Shown: positions 17,526-27,152 of the stretch, one piece after another
Position numbering within the stretch: the first letter of the stretch is position 1
Layout of the letters: every line of letters begins with the position of its first letter
NCBI GenBank assembly: GCA_009392275.1
Contig: VFGV01000002.1
Coordinates: 24,406-88,405, forward strand
Source: SAR202 cluster bacterium
GTDB taxonomy: Bacteria > Chloroflexota > Dehalococcoidia > Lucifugimonadales > UBA2962
Length of the DNA: 64,000 nucleotides
Direction: 5' to 3'
Program-made: the position numbers and the translations under genes
The notes under the pieces: generated by a model
The model's database searches: none
The model's input: the letters and a program-made list of their open reading frames with translations, nothing else
Told to the model about the DNA's origin: nothing

Positions 17526-17549
17526 TCAATGGTGTGTTCAATGGTGTGT
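17526..17549. repeat. Tandem 12-base direct repeat in divergent promoter region
   Basis: TCAATGGTGTGT occurs twice in direct tandem (17526-17537 and 17538-17549), between glcD and the glycan cluster. It lies about 50 bases upstream of the cluster's -10 box and just ahead of glcD's start, where a regulator binding two sites on one DNA face could act. A simple slippage duplication is equally possible. Confidence 0.5.
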
Positions 17550-17574
17550 ATGGAATTTATTAGTCTAAATACTA

Positions 17575-17603
17575 GTTTAGTAAGAATTTAATTATCGTAT
17601 AAT
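17575..17603 (+). promoter_or_regulatory. Promoter of the glycan cluster, predicted leaderless
   Basis: A perfect TATAAT lies at 17598-17603 and the ATG of the first cluster gene starts at 17610. The expected start point therefore falls on or next to the A of the ATG. The -35 region (17575-17580, GTTTAG) is weak. No Shine-Dalgarno sequence precedes the ATG, which fits a leaderless transcript. Confidence 0.5.
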
Positions 17604-17609
17604 CCGCCT

Positions 17610-19736
17610 ATGGATAAAGTGTCTTCAAATTTAAATTTAGATAGTTTCGAGAAGCCCATGGTTTTCCTTGTTAGGGCTAGCCTTTTATTAGTGCTTCTAA
17701 TACCTTTGATAGTTACTACTAATCCGCTACCTGAAGCTATGCATACTTTTTATCCTTATATTGTAGGTAAAGCTTTATTTTCACGATTAATGATACTCAT
17801 TGCGATAGCATTATGGTTAATATTAATTATCAATCGTACGGACTATAGACCTAAAAAATCCTGGATTTTATCTGTGTTCACTATCTTTTTGTTTGGGAGC
17901 CTTATAGCGTCTATATTGGGCGTGGGGCCGACAAGAAGTTTTTGGTCAAATTATGAGCGTATGCAAGGAATGATTGATCTTGCTCATTGGTTTGCATTTG
18001 TAGTTATATGCGTTTCTGTATTTAGAGACATAAGCTCGATTAGAACTCTTTTGAAAGTTAACGTTTTGGTAAGTGTTTTAGTTGCTTTATTAGGTATAGC
18101 CCAAAAATATGGAGTGGGAATACCAGGATTTTCATATTTAGGAATGGATGGACTGTTGCGAGTTGATTCCACATTAGGTAATCCAACATTCATGGGTGCA
18201 TATATGATGGTTTCGATTTTAATTGCGGCAGGAGTTGCAGCTCAGGCATTGCGTAATTTACCGCCATTGGCTGAATGGACTAAAGATAATTTAGGTAATA
18301 ATAGAACAAGAAACATTATAATCGCACCCTTGCCATGGATATTTGTTATAGGAATAAACTTTTGGGTTATGATGATGTCTGGTGCAAGGGGGGCATTATT
18401 CGGATTGGCAGCCGGGTTAATATTATGTCTTATAGTATACTTAATTAAGGCTAATAATCGGCATTTACGTCTATTTGCAGTCATAAGTTTATCGTGTATG
18501 TTAGCAATCTCTTTGCTGTTTGTGTTTGGCAAAAACACATCTTTTATTGATCGGATGGCACAGTCGAACAGAATGGTTGCTATGTTATCAATTATTGGGT
18601 CAGATGAAGACAGTTATTCGATAAGGCGTGAATTAATAGATATTGGCCTTCAATCTTTTGTACAGCGTCCCATAACAGGGTGGGGACCTGAAAACTTCTA
18701 TGTAGCTTATGATAAAAACGTTACGGCTGATGCTTTCTCTCAGATGGCCGCTACAGTTGATCAGCCGCATAATAAAGTTATTGAAGAATTGGCGACTAAA
18801 GGAATTGTTGGCTTTTTACCTTATGCAGCTATATGGGTATTAATTGGATTGTCTTACATCAGATATTTGTGGCGGAACTCAAACCCTCATTGGGATTTAG
18901 TAGTATTTCTAGCCGGAGCGTCAGCTGGGTATTTCGTACAAAATTTGTTCTTATTTGACACTGCATCCACTTCTTTGCAGTTTTATTTGCTATTGTGCGT
19001 ACCCATTTTGTTAGAGAAATCGTGTGTGCAAAATGATAAGAGTTACATAAACAATAATTTGGGCATTTCGCTTTTTGATCGAATAACCTCAATATTTACT
19101 CTAAGGCTCAAATCATTTAGAACAATTGCATTAAGTTTAAAGGGAATATGGAAAATGCCAGAATTTCATATCCCTGTTGTCATTGCACTTTTTATTCTAA
19201 TATACATTTTTGTGATCCATTTTCCTTTTGTTGGTAGCCAACACACAAGGAAGGCTATTTATCATCCATTACCTGCAATTGAAAGAATGTATCAGTATGA
19301 TCTCGCAATTAACAAGTCTCCAGTGATGTCTGGTTATCCGAGAATATTTTTGTTCATGTTTCTATCAGACGGATGGAGTACATTCAACGAAGATGAGCGC
19401 ACAGCAGCAATTTATCTTGCTAAGAAACACTTTGCCGATGGAATTAAATTAGAACCGCAGAATTGGCGAATATATCTGGGAGCATGTCGACTATATCAGT
19501 CTGCATCTTTTGAACATCCAGACCTATTAGGTCTCTGTGATGAATACTTAGATGAGGTAGATAAAATTGCCCCAAATCGTATTGAAACCTATGAAGCTCG
19601 AACTAGGCAGTACTTGATAAAAGGAAACATCTCGGCAGCACAATCAACTTTAAACGAATATTTGAACATGAATCCCCAATCGAGACATTTATTAGAACCT
19701 TTGATAGGTATAGCATTTCAGGGAGAAGGTGAGTAA
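17610..19736 (+). CDS. O-antigen ligase/polymerase-like membrane protein with TPR tail
   Basis: This 708-residue protein has about 10-12 hydrophobic spans and the Wzy_C/WaaL family pattern. SGARGALFGLAAG (near 257-269) is followed by a large extracytoplasmic loop with RRELIDIGLQSF, PITGWGPENF and QPHNKVIEELATKGIVG, the region that carries catalytic Arg and His in this family. A C-terminal soluble part (about 560-708) looks like TPR helices. Such proteins polymerise lipid-linked glycan units or transfer them to an acceptor on the outer face of the membrane. It is the first gene of the glycan cluster. Ligase and polymerase cannot be told apart from sequence. Confidence 0.8.
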   Translation: MDKVSSNLNLDSFEKPMVFLVRASLLLVLLIPLIVTTNPLPEAMHTFYPYIVGKALFSRLMILIAIALWLILIINRTDYRPKKSWILSVFTIFLFGSLIASILGVGPTRSFWSNYERMQGMIDLAHWFAFVVICVSVFRDISSIRTLLKVNVLVSVLVALLGIAQKYGVGIPGFSYLGMDGLLRVDSTLGNPTFMGAYMMVSILIAAGVAAQALRNLPPLAEWTKDNLGNNRTRNIIIAPLPWIFVIGINFWVMMMSGARGALFGLAAGLILCLIVYLIKANNRHLRLFAVISLSCMLAISLLFVFGKNTSFIDRMAQSNRMVAMLSIIGSDEDSYSIRRELIDIGLQSFVQRPITGWGPENFYVAYDKNVTADAFSQMAATVDQPHNKVIEELATKGIVGFLPYAAIWVLIGLSYIRYLWRNSNPHWDLVVFLAGASAGYFVQNLFLFDTASTSLQFYLLLCVPILLEKSCVQNDKSYINNNLGISLFDRITSIFTLRLKSFRTIALSLKGIWKMPEFHIPVVIALFILIYIFVIHFPFVGSQHTRKAIYHPLPAIERMYQYDLAINKSPVMSGYPRIFLFMFLSDGWSTFNEDERTAAIYLAKKHFADGIKLEPQNWRIYLGACRLYQSASFEHPDLLGLCDEYLDEVDKIAPNRIETYEARTRQYLIKGNISAAQSTLNEYLNMNPQSRHLLEPLIGIAFQGEGE

Positions 19737-19831
19737 CAAATTGAAGAATGATTTGCGTAAATGTAATTCTCATGTATACGGATTATCAATATTATTGAAT
19801 TTAGCAACTAGATGCACAAGGAATCTTAATT

Positions 19832-21160
19832 TTGAAAAATAAACTAAGGCAGCTTATTCAGTCACGGGACGTGCAAGTCTCTGTGATTGGCTTAGGGTAT
19901 GTTGGATTACCTTTGGCAGTGGGTTTTGCCGAAAAAGGTATTAACGTAATTGGACTAGATAATGATTCTAATAGAATATCTTCTATCTTTGCTGCTAAAG
20001 GCAGTATTGCGGGCGTTAATGCCGAACGCATTGCGAATGTGTGTACTGGCGACATTCCTAGTTTGACACTTACAACAAACTATGATGCTCTGCTTAAAGC
20101 TGATGTTGTAATAATATGTGTGCCCACACCGTTAAAAGATGATACTGTGCCGGATTTGTCTTTTGTTGAGGCGGCTGCTACGGAAATCTCAAAAAGATTA
20201 CATGATGGTATGTTAATTGTTTTAGAGAGCACAACTTATCCCGGCACTACAGAAGAGCTCCTGTTAGATTTATTTAAATCAAGTAACCCTTCAAGATCAC
20301 CCTTGGTGATTGGTGAGAATTATTTCTTGTCATTTTCGCCAGAGCGAATCGATCCCGGGAGGACTGACTATACGATTGCGAATACTCCCAAAGTGGTAGG
20401 TGGTGTAACTGCCGACTGTACTGAGATTACTGCGGAACTTTATAGGATTTTAGTTGAAAAAGTAATTAGTGTTTCATCACCAAAAGCGGCAGAGATGGTT
20501 AAATTGTTGGAAAATACATATAGATCAGTCAACATTGGCCTAGCTAACGAGTTTGCGCTGATATGTGATGCTTTAGGCGTCGACGTATGGGAAGTAATCG
20601 AAGCAGCGTCTACTAAACCTTTTGGATATACTCCCTTTTATCCTGGTCCAGGACTAGGAGGCCACTGTATTCCAGTAGATCCACAATATCTTGCATGGAA
20701 AATGAAGCAACTCAACCTTGATACTAAATTTATCAATTTAGCTAGAGAAATTAACCAAAGTATGTGTCAGCACGTTATAACTAAAACAGAGCAGGCTTTA
20801 AATTATGATGGTAAAAAGCTGGCTGGAGCAAAAATCTTGGTATTGGGAGTAGCGTATAAGAATGATGTTGCTGATATTAGAGAATCACCAGGCATACGAT
20901 TGATTGATAGATTAATGAAATCCAGTGCATTAGTTAGCTATCATGACAAATATGTACCTGAAATAACTTTAGATGAACGGCTTGTAAGTAGCGTAGAGCT
21001 GACTCCACAACTATTGTCTGATTCAGATTGTGTGGTAATTGCGACTGCCCATTCTTACTATCCGTTAGATCTGATTGTTGGTCAAAGCTCAATACTCATA
21101 GACACACGTAATGCAACGTCAAAATACTCTGGTGAGCATGGTAACGTGATCAAGTTATGA
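19832..21160 (+). CDS. wecC: UDP-sugar 6-dehydrogenase (WecC/WbpA type)
   Basis: This 442-residue nucleotide-sugar dehydrogenase has the NAD motif VIGLGYVGLPLA at 18-29, STTYPGTTEE in the middle and the active-site cysteine 279 in PGLGGHCIPVDP. It oxidises the C6 alcohol of a UDP-N-acetylhexosamine to a uronic acid in two NAD-dependent steps. Because a WecB-type epimerase is encoded at 22163, UDP-ManNAc is the likeliest substrate, but UDP-GlcNAc (WbpA-like) is possible. The start is TTG with a GGA nine bases upstream, 95 bases after the previous gene. Symbol given on context; confidence in the family is high, in the substrate moderate. Confidence 0.8.
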   Translation: MKNKLRQLIQSRDVQVSVIGLGYVGLPLAVGFAEKGINVIGLDNDSNRISSIFAAKGSIAGVNAERIANVCTGDIPSLTLTTNYDALLKADVVIICVPTPLKDDTVPDLSFVEAAATEISKRLHDGMLIVLESTTYPGTTEELLLDLFKSSNPSRSPLVIGENYFLSFSPERIDPGRTDYTIANTPKVVGGVTADCTEITAELYRILVEKVISVSSPKAAEMVKLLENTYRSVNIGLANEFALICDALGVDVWEVIEAASTKPFGYTPFYPGPGLGGHCIPVDPQYLAWKMKQLNLDTKFINLAREINQSMCQHVITKTEQALNYDGKKLAGAKILVLGVAYKNDVADIRESPGIRLIDRLMKSSALVSYHDKYVPEITLDERLVSSVELTPQLLSDSDCVVIATAHSYYPLDLIVGQSSILIDTRNATSKYSGEHGNVIKL

Positions 21161-21182
21161 GTTGTCGAAATTTGGTAAATAA

Positions 21183-22151
21183 ATGAGAGCTTTAATCACC
21201 GGAGGAGCCGGTTTTATTGGATCTCATTTATCAAACGCGCTTTTGGTTCAAGGTTATCGAGTGTCTGTAATAGACAATATGTCAACGGGCAACTTGGATA
21301 ATATTAAAAACTTAAAATCCAATTCTGAATTTGAAATGATTGAAGCCTCCATCCATGATGAAAAGATTTTGAATAAAGCAGTTAGAGATGCGGACGTAAT
21401 TTTTCATTTAGCTGCAGCTGTGGGAGTGAATCTTATTGTTGATGACCCAGTGAAAGTGATTGAAACTAATATTCTTGGAACTCATTCAATTCTTAAAGCA
21501 GCCTATTCTTACCAAAAAAAGATTTTAGTTGCTTCCACATCTGAAATATATGGTAAAGGAGTTAAATCTCCATTTGCGGAGTATGATGATAGGTTGTTAG
21601 GACCAACCACTACATCTCGCTGGAGTTACGCAGCATCAAAGGCTGTAGATGAATTCTTGGCTTTTGCTTATAACAGGCAGCTTGATTTACCTGTAGTAAT
21701 ATTTCGCCTTTTCAATACTGTAGGACCGCGCCAAACAGGCAAATATGGCATGGTTCTACCCAGGTTTGTTGAGCGTATAATGGCTGGCCAATCGCCTCAG
21801 GTATATGGAGACGGACAGCAAACACGATGTTTTTGTGATGTCAGGGACGCTGTTAAAGCCATCATATTATTATCTGAATGTGAATCAGCAATCGGGGATG
21901 TTTATAACATTGGCTCTGAAAAAGAAATATCTATTTATCAGCTTGCAAAATTAGTAAATAAAGTTTTGGGCGGGCCAATATACGAACCCGAACTAATCCC
22001 TTATGAACAGGCTTACAATTCGGGATTCGAAGACATGCTTAAACGACAACCAGACACTTCTAAAATTCGAAGCCTTATAGGATGGAAGCCTCAAATAACA
22101 CTAGAAGAGACTATTTCTGATATTGCAACTCAGCTTGGACATAATTTTTAA
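21183..22151 (+). CDS. NAD-dependent nucleotide-sugar epimerase/dehydratase
   Basis: This 322-residue extended SDR has the cofactor motif GGAGFIGSHL at 7-16, the serine segment STSEIYG and catalytic YAASK, and the C-terminal substrate region RQPDTSKIRSLIGWKP. The pattern resembles WbpP/UDP-glucuronate decarboxylase-type enzymes, acting on UDP-sugars by a 4-keto intermediate. Its exact reaction (4-epimerase, 4,6-dehydratase or decarboxylase) cannot be fixed. It lies between the UDP-sugar dehydrogenase and the 2-epimerase, with 22- and 11-base spacers, so it supplies an activated sugar for the cluster. Confidence 0.8.
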   Translation: MRALITGGAGFIGSHLSNALLVQGYRVSVIDNMSTGNLDNIKNLKSNSEFEMIEASIHDEKILNKAVRDADVIFHLAAAVGVNLIVDDPVKVIETNILGTHSILKAAYSYQKKILVASTSEIYGKGVKSPFAEYDDRLLGPTTTSRWSYAASKAVDEFLAFAYNRQLDLPVVIFRLFNTVGPRQTGKYGMVLPRFVERIMAGQSPQVYGDGQQTRCFCDVRDAVKAIILLSECESAIGDVYNIGSEKEISIYQLAKLVNKVLGGPIYEPELIPYEQAYNSGFEDMLKRQPDTSKIRSLIGWKPQITLEETISDIATQLGHNF

Positions 22152-22162
22152 AGGACTGAATT

Positions 22163-23251
22163 TTGAATGTAACACATGTTGTCGGAGCGAGACCCAATTT
22201 TGTCAAAATAGCGCCGGTAATTTCAGCACTAAATGAAGCTAAAGAAGATGTGAATCAGGTGTTAGTTCATACAGGGCAGCATTATGATCAAAACATGTCC
22301 GGGATATTCTTTAAAGATTTAAATCTTAATCAGGCAGACGAATATTTAGGTATTGGCCCTGGGACTCACGCCGAACAAACGAGTTCGGTAATGTTAGGTT
22401 GTGAGAGGATGTTTGAGAAGTATCAGCCAGATTTAGTAGTGGTAGTAGGCGATGTAAATTCAACTTTAGCTGCTGCTTTAACCGCTGCAAAAATGCAAAT
22501 CAAATCAGCTCATGTTGAGTCTGGATTACGATCTTATGATAGATCTATGCCGGAAGAACACAATCGAGTTATAACAGACCATCTTTCAGATATCCTATTT
22601 ACTCCATCGGCAGATGCTTCTCGTAATCTTCATCAGGAAGGGATTGAGAAACATAGAATACATTTTGTTGGGAATGTAATGATAGATTCGCTGATAAATC
22701 AATTACCCTACAGACCTGAGCTGAACGACTTTAAGATGCCGGCGTTACGTGGTTTGCAAAAGAATAAATATGCTTTGTTAACACTTCACCGCCCCTCAAA
22801 TGTAGACAATCCTAGCGTGTTATCAAAAATATGCAGAGAATTGAAGTTCTTATATGATGAAATGCCGATCGTTTTTCCTGCTCATCCTAGGACAAGAATT
22901 CAATTAAAGAACATCGATGCTCAACACCTTACGATATGTGAGCCATTAGGTTATCGAGAATTTTTAAGCCTAGAGTCACATGCAAGATTGGTTATTACTG
23001 ATTCTGGCGGTATCCAAGAAGAGACAACTTTTCTAGGTATACCTTGTATTACCGTTAGGAAAAATACTGAACGTCCAATAACGATAACTGAGGGTACTAA
23101 TGTTCTGTCTGATCCTGAAAACCTAAGCGGACTAATTCGTAATATATTATCGAACAATGATTCAGGTAAAACCAATGCATTAAAGTACTGGGATGGTAAA
23201 GCGGCAACACGTATAGCGGAGATTATTGTCTCCAGAGAATGGATGAACTAG
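22163..23251 (+). CDS. wecB: UDP-N-acetylglucosamine 2-epimerase (non-hydrolysing)
   Basis: This 362-residue enzyme shows VGARPNFVKIAPV at the N-terminus, VHTGQHYDQNMS, VVGDVNSTLAA, HVESGLRSYDRSMPEEHNR, LTLHRPSNVD and ITDSGGIQEE, the full set of WecB motifs. It interconverts UDP-GlcNAc and UDP-ManNAc. The TTG start has AAGGA seven bases upstream. Together with the dehydrogenase at 19832 it predicts UDP-ManNAcA as a building block. Eight bases separate its stop from the asnB start. Confidence 0.9.
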   Translation: MNVTHVVGARPNFVKIAPVISALNEAKEDVNQVLVHTGQHYDQNMSGIFFKDLNLNQADEYLGIGPGTHAEQTSSVMLGCERMFEKYQPDLVVVVGDVNSTLAAALTAAKMQIKSAHVESGLRSYDRSMPEEHNRVITDHLSDILFTPSADASRNLHQEGIEKHRIHFVGNVMIDSLINQLPYRPELNDFKMPALRGLQKNKYALLTLHRPSNVDNPSVLSKICRELKFLYDEMPIVFPAHPRTRIQLKNIDAQHLTICEPLGYREFLSLESHARLVITDSGGIQEETTFLGIPCITVRKNTERPITITEGTNVLSDPENLSGLIRNILSNNDSGKTNALKYWDGKAATRIAEIIVSREWMN

Positions 23252-23259
23252 AGCTATTT

Positions 23260-25176
23260 ATGTGCGGCTTTATTGGAGTATTCAATCATAAAGTAGAAAA
23301 AATAGTTTCTAAAGAAGCGATTTTGAAATCTGCGGATACGATGGTTCATAGAGGACCTGATGATAGAACATCATTTATCAGTAAAGACCAAAGATTTGGG
23401 ATTGGGTATCGAAGACTAAGCATTGTTGACTTAGATGGTGGTAGACAACCTTTATTTTCGAGCGATGGCTCTGTGTGCGTGAATGTTAATGGTGAGATTT
23501 ACAACCATTTAGAGCTCAAAAAAGAGCTAGAAGCTCGTGGCCACATCTACCAAACGAATTCGGATTCTGAGGCTGTATTACATGGGTATGAAGAGTGGGG
23601 TTTGGATGTAGTAGGTAAATTAAAAGGAATGTATGCTTTTTCGATCTATGACAGTAGTAAAGGTATTGAGGGAAAGGGTAGGTTAGTTTTAGCTAGAGAT
23701 AAACTTGGAATAAAGCCACTTTATTACTCGATTACCCCGCATGGACTAATTTATGCATCTGAGATTAAAGCCATACTCAAGTTTTCTAATATTGTAAGGA
23801 CTCCGGATATGATTGCTGTTAGTCAATATTTGACATTGTCGGCGACACCAGCACCTCGAACGATGTTTGAGGGTGTAAACAAGTTGCCACCAGGTCATTT
23901 AGCTACAGTAGATCTACATGGAAATCTTCAAATACGAGAATATTGGAATACTGCAGACAATCGCGTCGATCTTAAAGGGGTCAGTGAAGGCGAGATCGTT
24001 GAGGAAATTTCTCAAAGTCTGACTTCATCAATTGAACGCCGTTTAATGACCGATGTGCCATTTGGTATTTTTTTAAGCGGGGGTGTCGATTCAAGCTTAA
24101 ATTTAGCTTTAATGAGTCAAATGGTTGATAGACCAATAGATACATTTTCAGTTGCGATAGCAAATGACGAAGCTTCTAATGAAAATCAACATGCAAGATA
24201 TGTCGCGAACCAATTTGGGGCTAATCATAACGAAGTTTTGATATCAGACGAACAATTTACAGGGTTTCTTACAGATATGGCGTACTATCAAGATGAACCC
24301 TTGGCTGATCCTGTATGTGTGCCCCTTTACTATTTAAGTGTTTTGGCAAAGTCCAAAGGGTCTACTGTTGTACATGTCGGTGAAGGAGCAGATGAACTTT
24401 TTGCAGGCTACGGGAATTATGCTTTAATGAATGATTTTCATAGGGCTCTTTATGCTCCATTTAGAGGTCTACCTTATCCAGTTAAAAATTTGGTTTTGCA
24501 AATCGGGTCTTTGGGCCTCCCTGAAAGTAAAATTGAATATGTTAATAGAGCAACTTTGAACCAGGAATTATTTTGGGGTGGTGCAGTAGTATTTTCTGAA
24601 AATTCAAAGCAGCGCCTAATGAACAAATATATCGATCAACAGGTGTACTCTAATATTATTGAACCATATTACATTGAATATAATTCAAAATTTAGTGAAA
24701 GTTCTTTTCTTGATCGCGCAATTAATATTGATTTAAAGCATAGATTGCCGGAATTACTACTTATGCGCGTGGATAAGATGAGCATGGCAGCATCTATAGA
24801 GGCACGAGTTCCGTTTTTGGACGAGGAATTAGTTGAATTGGCTAACTCGGTACCTTCATCACTCAAGTACAAAAATGGAGTCACTAAATACATTTTAAGA
24901 AAGATGGCTACGAAATATCTTCCAGAATCAGTCGTGTACAGGAAGAAAAACGGTTTTTGTGGAGGCACCACAAATATGATTGGAGAATCCTTAACCCGAT
25001 ACGCTGAAAAAACACTAGGTGACTCAAAATGGATTTCAGAAGTTATGGACCAAAAAGAAGTACAGAGGATTTTTGAAACTCATAAAACGGGTAAAACATC
25101 TAAGGGATCCGAAATTTGGACTCTTTTGAATTTGGCATTATGGCATAAGGTCTGGATAGAAGGAGAATCTGTTTGA
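23260..25176 (+). CDS. asnB: Glutamine-hydrolysing asparagine synthetase-type amidotransferase
   Basis: This 638-residue class II amidotransferase begins MCGFIG, where Cys2 is the glutaminase nucleophile, so the start is the ATG at 23260 and not the in-frame ATG 21 bases earlier. The glutaminase domain (1-200) has RGPDD and NGEIYNH; the synthetase domain has the pyrophosphate loop SGGVDSS at 273-279 and GEGADELFAGY. Inside a glycan cluster and next to uronic-acid genes, such proteins often amidate a sugar carboxylate rather than aspartate. That role is inference. Its stop overlaps the next TTG by four bases (TTGA), so translation is probably coupled. Confidence 0.85.
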   Translation: MCGFIGVFNHKVEKIVSKEAILKSADTMVHRGPDDRTSFISKDQRFGIGYRRLSIVDLDGGRQPLFSSDGSVCVNVNGEIYNHLELKKELEARGHIYQTNSDSEAVLHGYEEWGLDVVGKLKGMYAFSIYDSSKGIEGKGRLVLARDKLGIKPLYYSITPHGLIYASEIKAILKFSNIVRTPDMIAVSQYLTLSATPAPRTMFEGVNKLPPGHLATVDLHGNLQIREYWNTADNRVDLKGVSEGEIVEEISQSLTSSIERRLMTDVPFGIFLSGGVDSSLNLALMSQMVDRPIDTFSVAIANDEASNENQHARYVANQFGANHNEVLISDEQFTGFLTDMAYYQDEPLADPVCVPLYYLSVLAKSKGSTVVHVGEGADELFAGYGNYALMNDFHRALYAPFRGLPYPVKNLVLQIGSLGLPESKIEYVNRATLNQELFWGGAVVFSENSKQRLMNKYIDQQVYSNIIEPYYIEYNSKFSESSFLDRAINIDLKHRLPELLLMRVDKMSMAASIEARVPFLDEELVELANSVPSSLKYKNGVTKYILRKMATKYLPESVVYRKKNGFCGGTTNMIGESLTRYAEKTLGDSKWISEVMDQKEVQRIFETHKTGKTSKGSEIWTLLNLALWHKVWIEGESV

Positions 25177-27152
25177 AACTGCGCGATTGGATCAACCTTA
25201 CAGGAATATACCTGGCGATTTTTGGCCTGAAAGGAATTTTGCTACTCATGGATCGAGCAGCTAGACGGATATTACCGCCCCAAACTTATTGCTACACTTG
25301 GAAGTCTGAAAGCGAAACACTTCCAAACACTTTAAATATTGTGACGAATATCAATTCAGAATTGACAGACTATGAGAAATTATTTACTTCAGAAAAAGGA
25401 AAAATTATCGCAGCCGCAAACAGGATATTGAAACGAGAATTTCAGATTGCGAGTTTAGGCTGGATAGATTTTGGCGGACAGGTGGATTGGCATAGAGATC
25501 CAAAGACAAAACATGAATGGAGCGGGGGATTTTACTCACAAATAGACCTTATATCTTCGTTCGATTTAGGAACCGATATTAAAGTGACCTGGGAATTAAG
25601 TAGATTCCACCAAGCATTGATTCTTGCCAGAGCTTATTGGTTAACTGGCGAAACCATATATCGTCAAGACTTGATAGATCACTGGGCAGATTGGGTAGAA
25701 AACAATCCATTTCCTTACGGTATTCATTGGACATCATCAATGGAGGTCTCAATAAGAGCAGTAAATATGATACTTGCCTTATTAATTATTGCTGATAAAG
25801 ACAAGAATACGAATTCTATCCCCAATACGGTTTTTCAAAATATTATTGAACATGGAAAGTACATAACTAGGAATTTAGAAATTAGTTCTAAAAATGGAAA
25901 ATTAATTGCTGGAAACCATCTAATATCAAATTACTCTGCATTAGTTATTATTGGTTTGTTTTTGTCCGATATTCCATTAGCTCAGGAGTGGCTTAAAGTT
26001 GGTATGAGAGGTTTGAATATAGAAGTTGAGAGACAAGTTTTACCAGATGGATTGCATTATGAAAGTTCTCTTCATTATCATAAATTTGTCTTGGAAATGC
26101 TTTTAATTACTGGGGTTTTGGCTAATAACCAGGGACATGAAATGCCATTAAAGTACAAGGAGTCTGTGTCTAAAATGTGCGACGCAGTCGTTGTTCTCAC
26201 GCGTCCGGATGGAGAGCTACCAATGATTGGAGACGCTGATGGAGGAACGTTTTCTGTTTTATCTGGTTATTACTTAAATAGACCAGATAATAATCATGAC
26301 ATATTAGCATTAGGAGCCATTTTCCTAGACAGAGAAGATTTAAAATGCATATCAAATGATAGTCTTGCAGAACTATTTTGGCTAACAGGATCAGATAATG
26401 TCTCAAGCTGCCTCCAAGCATCGGAGCCTTTTTTATTTCCAGAGTGTGTGGAGTATAAAAATGGTGGTATATGCGTTTTGCAAAATAGAGACCGTAAAGA
26501 TTTTATTCTATTTCGCACCGGCTGGCCTGAAAATGAATCTCCCACGGGACATAGGCACAATGACTTGCTTTCAATTGAAATTTGGCTTAATGGGAAACCA
26601 ATAACCGTTGATCCCGGGACGCTAACATATACAGCTGATTTTTGTGTTAGAAATGAATTACGATCTAACAAATCTCATGGCACTGTCACCTTAAATAATG
26701 CCGAGCAGAATCTCATCCAAAGTGATAGCCCATTTGAACTAGTTCCTAAAACCAATTCGGGCGATGTCCATATAACCAGTTCAAAAGAGCTTATTACTGT
26801 CAAATCCTCCGCAATCTGGTCGTCGCTTATGTCCCATCAAAGACTAGTATCATATTCGGTTAAATCTGGAGCATTAATCATAGAAGACACAATAAAAGAA
26901 GCTGATACTGCATGCTGGAGTTGGCCCCTGTTTCCTGGGGTAAATGGTTTCAAGGCTATTGTTTCAACTGATTTAAAACTTTCGGAAACAATAGATGACT
27001 TAAAATATGCTACTTCATATGGATTGGCTGATAACTCCAGGATAGTACGATTTTCAAGTGATACTAAACAGCGGGCTTCAGTTAAATTTTTATTCAACCA
27101 GTCGAAAGACTCTGCTAAGGCACTCAGTAAAGATTCTTCGATGGTGCTGTGA
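25173..27152 (+). CDS. Heparinase II/III family protein
   Basis: This 659-residue protein has the two-domain plan of heparinase II/III-like enzymes. An alpha/alpha toroid (about 60-400) contains GIHWTSSMEVSIRAVN, GNHLISNYSAL, DGLHYESSLHYHKF and MIGDADGG. A beta-sandwich (about 420-650) contains GHRHNDLLSIEIWLNGKP, VDPGTLTY and RSNKSHGTVTLN. The family cleaves uronic-acid polysaccharides by beta-elimination, with Asn/His/Tyr catalysis of the kind visible here. A hydrophobic segment at 8-27 may anchor it to the membrane. Within a cluster predicted to make uronic acids, it probably trims or edits the product. It starts with TTG overlapping asnB. Confidence 0.8.
   Translation: MKLRDWINLTGIYLAIFGLKGILLLMDRAARRILPPQTYCYTWKSESETLPNTLNIVTNINSELTDYEKLFTSEKGKIIAAANRILKREFQIASLGWIDFGGQVDWHRDPKTKHEWSGGFYSQIDLISSFDLGTDIKVTWELSRFHQALILARAYWLTGETIYRQDLIDHWADWVENNPFPYGIHWTSSMEVSIRAVNMILALLIIADKDKNTNSIPNTVFQNIIEHGKYITRNLEISSKNGKLIAGNHLISNYSALVIIGLFLSDIPLAQEWLKVGMRGLNIEVERQVLPDGLHYESSLHYHKFVLEMLLITGVLANNQGHEMPLKYKESVSKMCDAVVVLTRPDGELPMIGDADGGTFSVLSGYYLNRPDNNHDILALGAIFLDREDLKCISNDSLAELFWLTGSDNVSSCLQASEPFLFPECVEYKNGGICVLQNRDRKDFILFRTGWPENESPTGHRHNDLLSIEIWLNGKPITVDPGTLTYTADFCVRNELRSNKSHGTVTLNNAEQNLIQSDSPFELVPKTNSGDVHITSSKELITVKSSAIWSSLMSHQRLVSYSVKSGALIIEDTIKEADTACWSWPLFPGVNGFKAIVSTDLKLSETIDDLKYATSYGLADNSRIVRFSSDTKQRASVKFLFNQSKDSAKALSKDSSMVL

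Noticed and set aside
19737..19831. A TTG-started 33-codon frame between the O-antigen-ligase-like gene and the dehydrogenase
   Set aside because: It has no ribosome binding site, no recognisable features and overlaps the start of the next gene.
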